Below are positions 25,565 to 35,400 of a stretch of DNA of 64,000 bases, piece after piece (the stretch's first letter is position 1; every line of letters begins with the position of its first letter). Both the position numbers and the translations under genes were made by a program. The DNA comes from JAKACA01 sp049510975 (GTDB lineage: Bacteria; Actinomycetota; Acidimicrobiia; Acidimicrobiales; Bog-793). The stretch covers positions 1 to 64,000 of the forward strand of contig JBEKYM010000003.1 in NCBI GenBank assembly GCA_049510975.1. Reading direction: 5' to 3'. Below the pieces are notes generated by a model, which did no database searches, had not been told where the DNA came from, and worked only from the letters and a program-made list of their open reading frames with translations.

Positions 25565-26205
25565 CACTTGCCTGCCTTCACGGCGTTGCGGATGAGGACC
25601 ATCCCGCCTCGCGGGCCGGGTACGGCGCCCTTGACGAGGATGAGCTCGCGCTCTGGGTCGGCCGCCACGACTTCGAGGTTGAGGGTCGTCACGCGGCTCG
25701 CACCCATGCGTCCGGCCATGCGGGTGCCCTTGAACACCCGGGCCGGCGTGGCGCAGCCGCCGATGGAGCCGGGAGCGCGGTGTTTCTTGTGGTTGCCGTG
25801 GGCAGCGCCTTGGCCCTTGAAGTTGTGGCGCTTCATCCCACCGGCAAAACCCTTTCCTTTCGAGATAGCCGTCACATCGATCTTGTCGCCGGCCGAGAGG
25901 ATGCCGGCGTCGATCTCCTGGCCGACCTCATAGCCGCTCGTGTCCTCGAGCCGGAGCTCGACGAGGCGCTTGCCCGGCTCGACGCCAGCCTTGGTGAAGA
26001 CCCCGGTCTCCGGCTTGTTGATCAAGCTGGCCCGCTTCTGGCCGTAGGTGACCTGGAGCGCCGAGTAGCCCGAGCCTTCGGGCGTCTTCACTGCGACGAC
26101 GCGTACGGGCGCGACTTTGACGACGGTCACGGGCACGACGCGCTGCGCCTCGTCCCAGACCTGCGTCATGCCGACCTTCTCGCCGACGATCGCCTTCGTG
26201 GCCAT
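25564..26205 (-). CDS. rplC: 50S ribosomal protein uL3
   Basis: 213 aa from ATG 26205; ATG 26217 would add MAHE. uL3 nucleates 50S assembly. Visible: KAIVGEKVGMTQVWDEAQR, the tunnel-side loop KGKGFAGGMKRHNFKGQGAAHGNHKKHR in pieces, and RVFKGTRMAGRMG. First gene of the S10-type cluster after the leader; the TGA shares bases with the rplD ATG. Confidence 0.96.
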   Translation of the reverse strand: MATKAIVGEKVGMTQVWDEAQRVVPVTVVKVAPVRVVAVKTPEGSGYSALQVTYGQKRASLINKPETGVFTKAGVEPGKRLVELRLEDTSGYEVGQEIDAGILSAGDKIDVTAISKGKGFAGGMKRHNFKGQGAAHGNHKKHRAPGSIGGCATPARVFKGTRMAGRMGASRVTTLNLEVVAADPERELILVKGAVPGPRGGMVLIRNAVKAGK

Positions 26206-26445
26206 CTCGTGTGCCATCCCTTGTAGGTGTCTCGTGCCGGGCATGACGGAGCCCGGGGAGGGCACACGACGGCCCGGCTGGGTGACCGGTTCCTTCGCGC
26301 ACGTCCGGGACCCTGCTCGGCCCATATCGTGCAGACGCTCCGCCCGGTATGACCGGAACGGAGCGCTCTTTCGCTTGCCGGAAGGTCCCCCGTAGCGGGG
26401 CGCTCCCGGACGTCAGAACAATGGGCGCGAGGCCCAAGGACAGGA
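26206..26445 (-). promoter_or_regulatory. Candidate structured leader RNA of the rplC operon
   Basis: The 371-nt gap between rplC and rpsJ holds no gene. The transcribed part contains a perfect 10-nt inverted repeat (ACGTCCGGGA at 26301-26310 with TCCCGGACGT at 26404-26413) that encloses smaller hairpins, including CCCCG-TAG-CGGGG at 26388-26400. This resembles in position, not in a recognised motif, the autoregulatory leaders of S10 operons. No Rfam family was identified by eye. Confidence 0.4.
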
Positions 26446-26473
26446 ACTATAGCAGCACCGCCGAAGCGGCAAA
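26446..26473 (-). promoter_or_regulatory. Candidate promoter of the rplC operon
   Basis: Minus strand: -35 TTTGCC (26473-26468), 16-nt spacer, -10 TATAGT (26451-26446). It lies downstream of rpsJ and upstream of the structured leader, so it would let rplC onward be expressed independently of the tuf-rpsJ transcript. Confidence 0.45.
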
Positions 26474-26576
26474 CCCCCTCGCGTGGCGGGACGGAGCTCC
26501 CGCACGCGACTCGGCGCCCGCCCCTGCCCGAAGGCGAGGAGCCAGGCGCCGAACTCGTGAACGCTCGCGACGAGCG

Positions 26577-26900
26577 CTACGCCGTGATCTTGATCTCGAT
26601 GTCCACCCCGGCGGGCAGATCCAGCCGCTGGAGTGAGTCGACCGTCTTCGGCGTGTGCTCCACGATGTCGACGAGACGCTTGTGAATGCGCATCTCGAAG
26701 TGCTCCCGGCTGTCCTTGTGCTTGTGCGGGGAGCGGATCACCGTGTAGCGGTGCTTCTCGGTCGGCAACGGCACCGGGCCGCGAACCTTCGCCTGGGTCC
26801 GGAGGACCGTGTCGACGATCTTCTTCGTCGACTGGTCGATGATCTCGTGGTCGTAAGCCTTGAGCCGGATCCGGATCCGCTGACGGGGGGTTTCTGCCAT
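26577..26900 (-). CDS. rpsJ: 30S ribosomal protein uS10
   Basis: 107 aa. Also known as NusE, it partners NusB and NusG in transcription-translation coupling. Visible: RIRIRLKAYDHEIIDQS, GPVPLPTEKHRYTVIRSPH and LPAGVDIEIKI. It follows tuf after 18 nt and is separated from rplC by 371 nt, so it belongs to the str transcript. Confidence 0.98.
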   Translation of the reverse strand: MAETPRQRIRIRLKAYDHEIIDQSTKKIVDTVLRTQAKVRGPVPLPTEKHRYTVIRSPHKHKDSREHFEMRIHKRLVDIVEHTPKTVDSLQRLDLPAGVDIEIKITA

Positions 26901-26918
26901 GGTGTCGTCGCCTGCCGT

Positions 26919-28106
26919 TTACTTGAGGATCTTCGTGACCCGGCCGGCGCCGACGGTACGGCCACCTTCCCGGATGGAAAAACGCAGACCCTCGTCCATG
27001 GCGATCGGCTTCCCCAGCTCGACGACCATGGGGGTGTTGTCACCCGGCATGACCATCTCGGTGCCTTCGGGCAGCTGAATCGTCCCGGTCACGTCCGTGG
27101 TGCGGAAGTAGAACTGCGGGCGGTAGTTGGCGAAGAACGGCTTGTGCCGACCACCCTCAGCCTTCGTGAGGACGTAGACGGTCGCTTCGAAGTTCGTGTG
27201 CGGAGTGATGGAGCCGGGCTTGCACAGCACCTGGCCGCGCTCGACCTCCTCCTTCTTGATCCCGCGGAGCAAGGCGCCGATGTTGTCGCCGGCCTGGCCC
27301 TGGTCGAGCAGCTTGTGGAACATCTCGACGCCCGTGCACACGGTCTTCTGCGTCGGGCGGAGCCCAACGATCTCGACCTCGTCGCCGACCTTGACGATGC
27401 CCTGCTCGACGCGGCCGGTGACGACGGTGCCGCGGCCCGAGATCGTCATGACGTCCTCGACCGACATGAGGAACGGCTTGTCGAGCTCACGAACGGGCTC
27501 GGGGATGAACTCGTCGACCGTGTCCATGAGCTTCATGATGCCTTCGGCCGCCTCGGCGTCACCTTGCAGCGCTTTGAGGGCACTGATGCGGATGACTGGC
27601 GTGTCGTCGCCCGGGAAGTCGTAGGAGTTCAGCAGCTCGCGGACCTCGAGCTCGACGAGCTCGAGGAGCTCCTCGTCCTCGACCATGTCGGCCTTGTTGA
27701 GGGCGACCACGATCGACGGCACACCAACCTGGCGGGCGAGCAGCACGTGCTCACGCGTCTGGGGCATTGGACCGTCGGCGGCGGACACCACGAGGATGGC
27801 GCCGTCGACCTGGGCTGCGCCCGTGATCATGTTCTTGATGTAGTCCGCGTGGCCGGGCATGTCGACGTGGGCATAGTGACGCTTGTCCGTCTCGTACTCG
27901 ACGTGGGCGATGGCGATGGTGATGCCACGCGCCTTCTCTTCAGGGGCCTTGTCGATCTCGTCGAAGGCCGTGAAGGCGACATTGGGGTTGTGCTCGTGGA
28001 GCACTTTTGTGATCGCGGCCGTCAGCGTGGTCTTGCCGTGGTCGATGTGCCCCATCGTGCCGACGTTGACATGCGGCTTGGTCCGCTCGAACTTCTTCTT
28101 GGCCAT
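26919..28106 (-). CDS. tuf: Elongation factor Tu
   Basis: 395 aa. GTPase that delivers aminoacyl-tRNA. G1 GHIDHGKTTL (about 19-28), G2 with ARGITI, G3 DMPGHADYIKNM, G4 NKADMV; domain 3 ends VGAGRVTKILK. Only one tuf copy is in the window. The kirromycin-relevant domain interface looks ordinary. Confidence 0.99.
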   Translation of the reverse strand: MAKKKFERTKPHVNVGTMGHIDHGKTTLTAAITKVLHEHNPNVAFTAFDEIDKAPEEKARGITIAIAHVEYETDKRHYAHVDMPGHADYIKNMITGAAQVDGAILVVSAADGPMPQTREHVLLARQVGVPSIVVALNKADMVEDEELLELVELEVRELLNSYDFPGDDTPVIRISALKALQGDAEAAEGIMKLMDTVDEFIPEPVRELDKPFLMSVEDVMTISGRGTVVTGRVEQGIVKVGDEVEIVGLRPTQKTVCTGVEMFHKLLDQGQAGDNIGALLRGIKKEEVERGQVLCKPGSITPHTNFEATVYVLTKAEGGRHKPFFANYRPQFYFRTTDVTGTIQLPEGTEMVMPGDNTPMVVELGKPIAMDEGLRFSIREGGRTVGAGRVTKILK

Positions 28107-28214
28107 TGGTGCCGACCGCTCCGTTTGCTCCGGGTCATCCCCGCCAGGCGGTCCGGCTCGTCAGCCAGGTCGGGCCGGTGTGGCCTCTCCCAGCGGTGCA
28201 ACTCGCTCCCGGCG

Positions 28215-30305
28215 TTACTCGCCGGTGACTCGGGCGATGATCTCCCGCGACACCGATTCCGGGACCTCCTGGTAGGAGTCGAACTGCATGGTGTACGTGG
28301 CTCGACCCTGGGTGCGCGAACGCAGGTCGGTAGCGTAGCCGAACATATCGGAAAGCGGGACCTGTGCCCGCACGACGTGGCTGGCGCCACGCTGCTCCAT
28401 GCCTTCGACGCGGCCTCTCCGGGAGGAGAGGTCGCCGATGACGTCGCCGAGGTAATCGTCGGGAGTGACGACCTCGACCTCCATGATCGGCTCCAGCAGT
28501 ACCGGCCGGGCCGCCCGGCAAGCCTTCTTGAAGGCCAGCGAGCCGGCGATCTTGAACGCCATCTCGGAGGAGTCGACGTCGTGGTACGAACCGTGCACGA
28601 GGCGCACGCGCAAGTCGACGACAGGGAAGCCGGCGAGGACACCGGAGTTCATCGCCTCCTGGATGCCGGAGTCGACCGCCCCGATGTACTCCTTCGGGAT
28701 GACTCCGCCGACGATCTTGTCGACGAATTCGAAACCGCTCCCCGGCCCGGTGGGCTCGAGGTCGATGACCACGTGCCCGTACTGGCCGCGGCCACCGGTC
28801 TGGCGGATGTAGCGCTCCTCGATCTTGTTGACGGCGTCGCGCACGGTTTCGCGGTAGGCGACCTGAGGCTTGCCGACGTGGGCGTCGACCTTGAACTCGC
28901 GCAGCATCCGGTCGACGAGGATCTCGAGGTGGAGCTCGCCCATGCCGGAGATGACCGTCTGGCCGGTCTCGGCATCGGTGCGCACGCGGAAGGTGGGGTC
29001 TTCCTCCGAGAGGGCGAAGAGGGCCTTGCCGAGCTTGTCCTGGTCGGCCTTCGTCTTCGGCTCGACGGCGACGTGGATGACGGGCTCGGGAAACTCGAGC
29101 GTCTCGAGCAGGATCGGGTGCGCCGGGTCGCAGAGCGTGTCGCCCGTCGAGGTCGACTTGAGCCCGACGACGGCGACGATGTCACCGGTATAGATGGCGT
29201 CCTTGTCCTCGCGGTGGTTGGCGTGCATCTGAAGGATGCGGCCGATGCGCTCCTTGCGATCCTTCGTCGTGTTGAGGATCGTCGACCCCTTCTCGAGGGT
29301 GCCCGAGTAGACGCGCAGGTACGTGAGCTTGCCGACGAACGGGTCGCTCATGATCTTGAACGCCAAGGCGGCGAACGGCTCGTCGTCGCGGGCCTCGCGG
29401 GTGATCGCCTCGTGCGTCTTCATGTCGGTGGCGATGGTCGGGGGCACGTCGACGGGACTCGGAAGGAAGTCCACGACAGCGTCCAGCATCGGCTGGACGC
29501 CCTTGTTCTTGAAGGCCGATCCGCACAGGACGGGGACGACGTGGCTGCCGATGGTCGCCCGGCGGAGCGCGGCCGCCAGGTCGTCGGCGGTGATCTCCTC
29601 CTCAGCGACGTAGCGCTCCATGATGTTGTCGTCGAAGTTCGAGAGCACGTCGACGAGCTCGTGGCGAGCCGCCACAGCCGCGTCGGCGAGCGCGGCCGGG
29701 ATCTCCTCTTCGGACCACTTCTCGCCCATGCCCTCTTCCCACAACAGCGCCTTCATGGAAGGGAGGTCGATGACGCCGCGGAAGCTGGCCTCGGCACCGA
29801 CCGGCAGCTGGATGACAGCCGGGAGCGCCTCGAGGCGGTCGCGGATCATCTGCACGGTGCGATCGAAGTCGGCGCCGACGCGATCCATCTTGTTGATGAA
29901 GCAGATGCGAGGAACGCCGTATTTGTTGGCCTGGCGCCATACGGTTTCGGTCTGCGGCTCCACGCCGGCGACGGCGTCGAAGACGGCGACGGCGCCATCG
30001 AGGACGCGCAAGGACCGCTCGACCTCGACGGTGAAGTCGACGTGGCCGGGCGTGTCGATGATGTTGATCCAGGTGTTCTTCCAGCGGCAGGTCGTCGCCG
30101 CCGAGGTGATGGTGATCCCGCGCTCTTGCTCCTGGATCATCCAGTCCATGGTGGCGCCGCCCTCGTGGACCTCGCCCATCTTGTAGTTGCGTCCCGTGTA
30201 GTACAGGATGCGCTCGGTCGTCGTCGTCTTACCGGCGTCGATGTGGGCCATGATCCCGATGTTCCGGGTTCTGGCGAGCGGGAATTCGCGGATTGCGGTT
30301 GCCAT
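28215..30305 (-). CDS. fusA: Elongation factor G
   Basis: 696 aa. Translocase GTPase. G1 AHIDAGKTTTTERIL (about 21-35), G2 RGITITSAATT, G3 DTPGHVDFTVEVERS, G4 NKMDRVGADF. Domain IV tip SGMGELHLEILVDRML is intact, and the C-terminus ends with the short acidic-free ARVTGE. 109 nt separate it from tuf. Confidence 0.98.
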   Translation of the reverse strand: MATAIREFPLARTRNIGIMAHIDAGKTTTTERILYYTGRNYKMGEVHEGGATMDWMIQEQERGITITSAATTCRWKNTWINIIDTPGHVDFTVEVERSLRVLDGAVAVFDAVAGVEPQTETVWRQANKYGVPRICFINKMDRVGADFDRTVQMIRDRLEALPAVIQLPVGAEASFRGVIDLPSMKALLWEEGMGEKWSEEEIPAALADAAVAARHELVDVLSNFDDNIMERYVAEEEITADDLAAALRRATIGSHVVPVLCGSAFKNKGVQPMLDAVVDFLPSPVDVPPTIATDMKTHEAITREARDDEPFAALAFKIMSDPFVGKLTYLRVYSGTLEKGSTILNTTKDRKERIGRILQMHANHREDKDAIYTGDIVAVVGLKSTSTGDTLCDPAHPILLETLEFPEPVIHVAVEPKTKADQDKLGKALFALSEEDPTFRVRTDAETGQTVISGMGELHLEILVDRMLREFKVDAHVGKPQVAYRETVRDAVNKIEERYIRQTGGRGQYGHVVIDLEPTGPGSGFEFVDKIVGGVIPKEYIGAVDSGIQEAMNSGVLAGFPVVDLRVRLVHGSYHDVDSSEMAFKIAGSLAFKKACRAARPVLLEPIMEVEVVTPDDYLGDVIGDLSSRRGRVEGMEQRGASHVVRAQVPLSDMFGYATDLRSRTQGRATYTMQFDSYQEVPESVSREIIARVTGE

Positions 30306-30367
30306 GTCGTTCGTGTCTTCTTCTTGCGTCAGTTGGCGTTTGTCGGTGCTTGGTGGTGCGTACGGTC

Positions 30368-30392
30368 GCAGCCGGTCGTGCGCGACGGCTGC
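30368..30392 (-). other. Hairpin in the rpsG-fusA spacer
   Basis: GCAGCCG-G-TCG-TGCG-CGA-CGGCTGC: a 7-bp plus 3-bp stem with one bulge, in the 188-nt gap between rpsG and fusA. No T tract follows. It could slow polymerase or be a processing site; in E. coli this spacer is the uS7 target, but I do not see the 16S-like motif here. Confidence 0.3.
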
Positions 30393-30493
30393 AGCCGGGG
30401 AGCTGCGGCCAGTCGTGCTGCTGGAAGCTGGGTACCGGGAGAAGCGGGTGCTGAGCCGGCTCGCACGGCACCCCTACACACCAGCACCCACGG

Positions 30494-30964
30494 CTACCAG
30501 CGGTAGTGGGCGAATGCCTTGTTGGATTCCGCCATCTTGTGCATGTCCTCCCGGCGCTTGACGGCGGCGCCGATGCCGTTGGAGGCATCGAGGATCTCGT
30601 TGGCGAGCTTCAGCGCCATCGTGCGCTCGCGGCGCTGGCGGGCGAAGTTGGTCAGCCACCGGATCGACAGCGTCGTCGCCCGGCGGGGGCGCACCTCGAC
30701 GGGGACCTGGTAAGTCGCACCGCCGACGCGCCGGCTCTTCACCTCGAGCTCGGGCCTCGTGTTGTCGAGCGCACGCTTGAGCGTCTGGATCGGGTCGGCC
30801 CCGGTCTTCTCCTTCACGACGTCGAGCGCCTCGTAGACGATGCGCTCGGCCAGCGAACGCTTGCCGCGAGAGAGAATCCGGTTGACGAGCTGAGTCACGA
30901 GGACGGACCGGTAGACCGGATCCGGGACGAGCTCGCGACGCTTGGGGGGACCATTGCGGGGCAA
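30494..30964 (-). CDS. rpsG: 30S ribosomal protein uS7
   Basis: 156 aa from TTG 30964, supported by AAGGAGG 6 nt upstream (that site overlaps the end of rpsL). Primary 16S 3'-domain binder. Visible: PKRRELVPDPVYRSVLVTQLVN, TRPELEVKSRRVGGATYQVPVEV and MAESNKAFAHYRW at the end. Confidence 0.98.
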   Translation of the reverse strand: MPRNGPPKRRELVPDPVYRSVLVTQLVNRILSRGKRSLAERIVYEALDVVKEKTGADPIQTLKRALDNTRPELEVKSRRVGGATYQVPVEVRPRRATTLSIRWLTNFARQRRERTMALKLANEILDASNGIGAAVKRREDMHKMAESNKAFAHYRW

Positions 30965-30965
30965 C

Positions 30966-31337
30966 TCAGGCCTCCTTCTTCGTGCCGTAGCGACTGCGCG
31001 CCTGGGCGCGGTCGCGCACGCCGGAGGTGTCGAGGGTCCCGCGGACGATCTTGTAGCGAACGCCCGGCAGGTCCTTCACACGGCCACCGCGCACGAGGAC
31101 GATGGAGTGCTCCTGCAAGTTGTGCCCCACACCGGGGATGAACGCCGTCACTTCGACACCGCTCGTCAGCCGCACGCGGGCGACCTTGCGAAGCGCCGAG
31201 TTCGGCTTCTTCGGCGTGGTCGTGTAGACGCGCGTGCAGACCCCGCGGCGCTGCGGAGCGCCTTTGAGCGCGGGGGTCTTCGTCTTCGTCCTGGGAGTTT
31301 CTCGGCCTTTGCGGACGAGTTGGGCGATAGTGGGCAC
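30966..31337 (-). CDS. rpsL: 30S ribosomal protein uS12
   Basis: 123 aa from GTG 31337. Decoding-centre protein. The streptomycin-relevant segment reads TPKKPNSALRK, with Lys at the position equivalent to E. coli K42, and the second site VRYKIVRG segment shows GGRVKDLPGVRY with the K87-equivalent Lys: wild-type pattern, so no streptomycin-resistance mutation. First gene of the str operon. Confidence 0.98.
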   Translation of the reverse strand: MPTIAQLVRKGRETPRTKTKTPALKGAPQRRGVCTRVYTTTPKKPNSALRKVARVRLTSGVEVTAFIPGVGHNLQEHSIVLVRGGRVKDLPGVRYKIVRGTLDTSGVRDRAQARSRYGTKKEA

Positions 31338-31401
31338 GCGAATCCTCTTGAGGTTGTGTCGCCGTAGGGGTAGCCGAGGCGCGAAATACCTGCCCGCCTG
31401 G

Positions 31402-31419
31402 GCATATAGGACTATACCA
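31402..31419 (-). promoter_or_regulatory. -10-like region upstream of rpsL
   Basis: An AT-rich patch in a GC-rich gap reads, on the minus strand, GGTATAGTCCTATATGCC: a TATAGT (31416-31411) with an overlapping near-palindromic second TATAT. No convincing -35 was found 16-18 nt upstream, so the promoter assignment for rpsL-rpsG-fusA-tuf rests on the -10 alone. Confidence 0.35.
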
Positions 31420-31571
31420 CCGCAGCGCCGGCACCCCACCACCTGAGGCCGCCGGCGGCGTGATTTGCCGGTGTGAGCCGGACGGACGGATCGGGTACGC
31501 CCAGCCCACACCGACTTCCAGGCGCCGTGCGGTCGTCGGCGCCGGCGCGAGCGCCGGCGCGGCCCAGCCGC

Positions 31572-32165
31572 TTACTCGGTGCGAATCTTGATCTCGCCCA
31601 TCATCCCGATCACTCGGATGTGCAGGCGGGGCACGCCGGGCCGTGGGCGGATGTCGTCGACGTCCACTCGTTTCTCGCCCATGAACACGAAACCGGTCAC
31701 CTCCACCTCCACACCCTCCGGCACGATGACCTGCTGCTCGCCCATCATGAGGTACATCGTCATCCGGATCTCCGGGCTGTCGATGAGCGACCGGCGCAGG
31801 TCGAGCTTGGACTCCCCCATGATCGTCACGACGACCGTGTTGTCGGGGAGACGAACGATACCGCGCTTGAGCTGGCCCATGACCGTGACGTACCACTTGC
31901 GCTTCGTCTTCACCGGAACCGGGGCCCCGGGCAGTCCCGCCGCCGTCTGCGGCGCTCGCATCATCGAGGCCGCCGGCAGATCGATCGTGAGCGGCTCGAG
32001 GTCGGCCCTGGTCACGGCCGCGTAGGCGGCGCTGACCCGCCCGCCCATCTCCTCGAGCGTGAGCCGGCCCTCGGCGCAGGCGGCCGACAGCCACGTGACG
32101 ATCTCCTCACGTTCGGCGTCCGACACCCGGAGCAACCTCGGCTCGGGCACCGCCGGCGAGCTCAT
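31572..32165 (-). CDS. DUF1707 and LiaF-like domain protein
   Basis: 197 aa from ATG 32165 (AGGAGG 3 nt upstream; GTG 32207 is the alternative). The N-terminal DUF1707 (about 10-65) has RVSDAEREEIVTWLSAACAEGRLTLEE, a short domain of many actinobacterial membrane or envelope proteins. The C-terminal half has repeated beta-strand motifs VTIMGESKLDL, YLMMGEQQVIVPEG, GFVFMGEKRVDV, as in LiaF-type 'cell wall-active antibiotics response' domains. No membrane helix is visible. Its place between rpoC and rpsL is unusual; a perfect palindrome CGTTGCAACG lies at 32208-32217 just upstream. Confidence 0.8.
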   Translation of the reverse strand: MSSPAVPEPRLLRVSDAEREEIVTWLSAACAEGRLTLEEMGGRVSAAYAAVTRADLEPLTIDLPAASMMRAPQTAAGLPGAPVPVKTKRKWYVTVMGQLKRGIVRLPDNTVVVTIMGESKLDLRRSLIDSPEIRMTMYLMMGEQQVIVPEGVEVEVTGFVFMGEKRVDVDDIRPRPGVPRLHIRVIGMMGEIKIRTE

Positions 32166-32297
32166 CGCCCTCCTCGGTTCCAGGTCGCCTGCGGAGCGTT
32201 CTGTCACCGTTGCAACGCTAGAGCATCGTGGACCTCATGACTACGCCCGGCGCGGGAGGGTGGGGGGTTTCTTGGCGGCTGGTGGGGCGCCGGCTCG

Positions 32298-32355
32298 AAC
32301 CTTGTGCACAAAGTGAACGCCGGGGGCCTTGTCCGGTGACCCTGTGCACACGGTT
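32298..32355. repeat. Intergenic inverted repeat, TGTGCACA family, copy 2
   Basis: Arms 32298-32319 and 32334-32355, 14-nt loop, the same geometry as copy 1 but more diverged (AACCTTGTGCACAAAGTGAACG). Outside the arms the inverted match continues: GGGGGGTTTCTT (near 32267) pairs with AAAGAAACCCCC (near 32357). It lies between rpoC and the DUF1707 gene. Confidence 0.75.
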
Positions 32356-32403
32356 CAAAGAAACCCCCGCCCCGCCGGCCGCACCGGCCCCCGAACGCGC
32401 CGG

Positions 32404-32456
32404 CGGGGTGGGGGTGGAGAAGGCGAAGGTTTCTCGCCGGCTCCACCCCCACCCCG
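32404..32456 (-). terminator. Strong hairpin after rpoC, probable operon terminator
   Basis: A perfect 16-bp inverted repeat (CGGGGTGGGGGTGGAG at 32404-32419 with CTCCACCCCCACCCCG at 32441-32456) encloses a 21-nt loop that itself has a GGCGA/TCGCC stem. It starts 33 nt past the rpoC stop. There is no T tract, which is common for high-GC actinobacterial terminators. Confidence 0.6.
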
Positions 32457-32488
32457 CGTCAGCGAAGAGAAGGAGAGAAAGGCCAGCC

Positions 32489-35400
32489 CTAAGCCGAACC
32501 CTCCTCTGGCACGTCGAACTCCTCCGTCGGCGTGGCGTACGGGTCCGGCACGTCGTCACTCGGGCCGAAACTCGCCAGCGGGCCGGCGTCCGGATCCGCC
32601 TCGTACCCGGCGCCGTAGCCGCTGGTGTCGTAGGCGTCCTCGAGCTGGCCTTCGCCGAGCGAGGTGCGCCCGACGTCGCGCAGCCAGGCGGCGAGATCCG
32701 AAGGCGTGCCTTCGAGACCTTCGCTGCCGCTGTCGAGATCCGACGACCAGAACGACATGCGCTGGGCATCGGGCGTGTCGACCTCGACCGAGCGGTAACG
32801 CTGCATGCCGGTGCCGGCGGGGATCAGCTTGCCGATGATGATGTTCTCCTTCAGCCCGAAGAGCTGGTCGGAGCGTCCATCGATGGCAGCTTCGGTGAGG
32901 ACACGGGTCGTCTCCTGGAACGAAGCGGCCGACAGCCACGACTCGGTCGCAAGCGACGCCTTCGTGATACCCATGAGCTCCGGGCGGCCCTCGGCGGGAC
33001 GCTGCGACGCCTGCACGAGCTCGCGGTTGACTGCCGCGTAGCGCTGCGAGTCGACCCGCTCGCCAGGCAGGAAGGGAGCGTCGCCGGGCTCGGCGACGAG
33101 GACCCTCCGCAGCATCTGGCGGACGATGAGCTCGATGTGCTTGTCGTGGATCGCCACACCCTGGTCGCGGTACACCTTCTGCACCTCTTCGACGAGGTAC
33201 TGCTGGGTCTCGCGGATGCCCTTGATCTCGAGGAGCTCCTTCGGGTCCTTCGGGCCTTCCACGAGGGCGTCGCCCGGGTGGACTTCCTGGCCGTCGGTGA
33301 CTTCGAGGTGAGCGCGGGGAGACAGCGTGACGACTTGCTCGTCGCCGTTCTCGGCCACGACGGTGACCCGCCGGCCCGTCTCGTCCTCGTCGATGCGCAC
33401 GACGCCGGGCTCGCGCACGAGCACGGCGGCACCTTTCGGTGTGCGTGCCTCGAACAGCTCGACGACACGGGGGAGGCCGTGGGTGATGTCCTCACCGACG
33501 ACTCCACCGGTGTGGAACGTACGCATCGTGAGCTGAGTGCCCGGCTCACCGATCGACTGGGCGGCGATGACGCCGACCGCCTCGCCGAGCTCGATCTCCC
33601 GGCCCGTTGCGAGTGACTGCCCGTAGCAGAGGGCACAGACGCCCTGGGGAGCCTCGCAAGTGAGCACCGAACGCGTCCGCACTCGGTCGACCACGGGGTC
33701 GGCTGCGAGCTCGACCAGCTCGAGGTCGCGCAAGGTGAGGCCGACCGGAAGCGTGCGCCCGTTGGCGAGCGAGACCGGCTCCACGAGGACACGGCCGAAC
33801 AGGCGCGTCTCCAGGTAGCTGCGCTTTCCCGCCTGGTCCGGGACGACGTCCTCGATCCAGATGCCGCGGACGCTGCCGCAGTCCTCGATGCGGACGATGA
33901 GCTCCTGGGCGACGTCGACGAGACGCCGGGTCAGGTAGCCGGAGTCGGCCGTACGAAGTGCGGTGTCCGCGAGGCCCTTGCGGGCGCCGTGGGTCGAGAT
34001 GAAGTACTCGAGCACCGAGAGGCCCTCACGGAACGACGACTTGATCGGCCTCGGGATCATCTCACCACGTGGGTTCGAGACGAGGCCCTTCATGCCGGCG
34101 ATCTGCCGAACCTGCTGCGGGTTACCACGGGCACCCGAGTCCACCATCATGTCGAGGGGGTTGAAGGCGATCGTGGCGAGCGTGCGCTCCATGGCGCGCC
34201 CCACCTCGGAGTTGGCCGAGGTCCAGATCTCGATCTCCTTCTGGCGCCGTTCGTCGTCGGTGATGATGCCGCGCTTGAACTGGGTTTCGGCCTTCTCGGC
34301 TTCTTTCTCGTACCGGTCGAGGATGGCCTGCTTGTCCGGAGGCGTCTTCACGTCGTCGATGGAGATCGTGAGGCCCGACCGGGTGGCGAACTTGAAGCCC
34401 AAGTCCTTGATGCGGTCGAGGCTCTCGGCCACCGCCGACTTCGGGTAGTGGGCAGCGATTTGCTCGACGATCGTGGCGATGGGCGTCGCCCGCCGCCCGA
34501 CGACGTCGTTCACGTACCCGAAACCCGGCGGCAGGGCGGCATTGAAGAACATGCGCCCGGCGGTCGTTTCGATTTCGGTGATGTCGTCGGCCGGTGCCTC
34601 CGCTGCGTGCGCACCCTTCTCCCCGTGGCGGGCACCCCGCATCGGGAAGCAGAACCCGTTCGGCCCCTTGCGGAGCTTGATGGGAGCGTGCAGGTGGACG
34701 TCGCCGGTCTCGTAGGCCTGCTCGACCTCGTAGAGGTTGCGGAACACGAGCCCGGCACCCTTGGCGTCGGCCTCGACGAGCGTGAGGTAGTACGCCCCGA
34801 ACACCATGTCCTGAGACGGGACCGTGACCGGGCGCCCCGTGGCCGGCGAGAGGATGTTGTTGGCCGAGAGCATCAAGATGCGAGCCTCCGCCTGAGCCTC
34901 CGCCGACAGCGGGAGGTGCACCGCCATCTGGTCACCGTCGAAGTCGGCGTTGAAGGCCGCACACACGAGCGGGTGGATCTGGATGGCCTTGCCTTCGACG
35001 AGCAGCGGCTCGAAGGCCTGGATGCCGAGGCGGTGGAGCGTCGGGGCCCGGTTCAGGAACACGGGGTGCTCCTTGATGACCTCGTCGAGCACGTCCCAGA
35101 CCTGGGTGCGCCGGCGCTCGACCATCCGCTTGGCGGACTTGATGTTCTGGGCGATCTCGGTGTCGACGAGCCGCTTCATGACGAAGGGCTTGAAGAGCTC
35201 GAGGGCCATCAGCTTCGGCAGGCCGCACTGGTGCAGCTTGAGGGTCGGGCCGACGACGATGACCGAACGGCCGGAGTAGTCGACGCGCTTGCCGAGCAAG
35301 TTCTGGCGGAAACGCCCCTGCTTGCCCTTCAACATGTCCGAGAGGCTCTTGAGCGGCCGGTTGCCCGGTCCGGTGACCGGGCGCCCGCGGCGGCCGTTGT

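Noticed and set aside
26655..30506. A 1283-codon plus-strand open frame opposite rpsJ, tuf and fusA
   Set aside because: It is the antisense shadow of very strongly conserved genes; the codon bias of high-GC genes leaves the opposite strand open. No protein family is recognisable in it.
30900..31337. Streptomycin- or rifampicin-resistance mutations in rpsL and rpoB
   Set aside because: The key residues of both drug-binding regions read as wild type.
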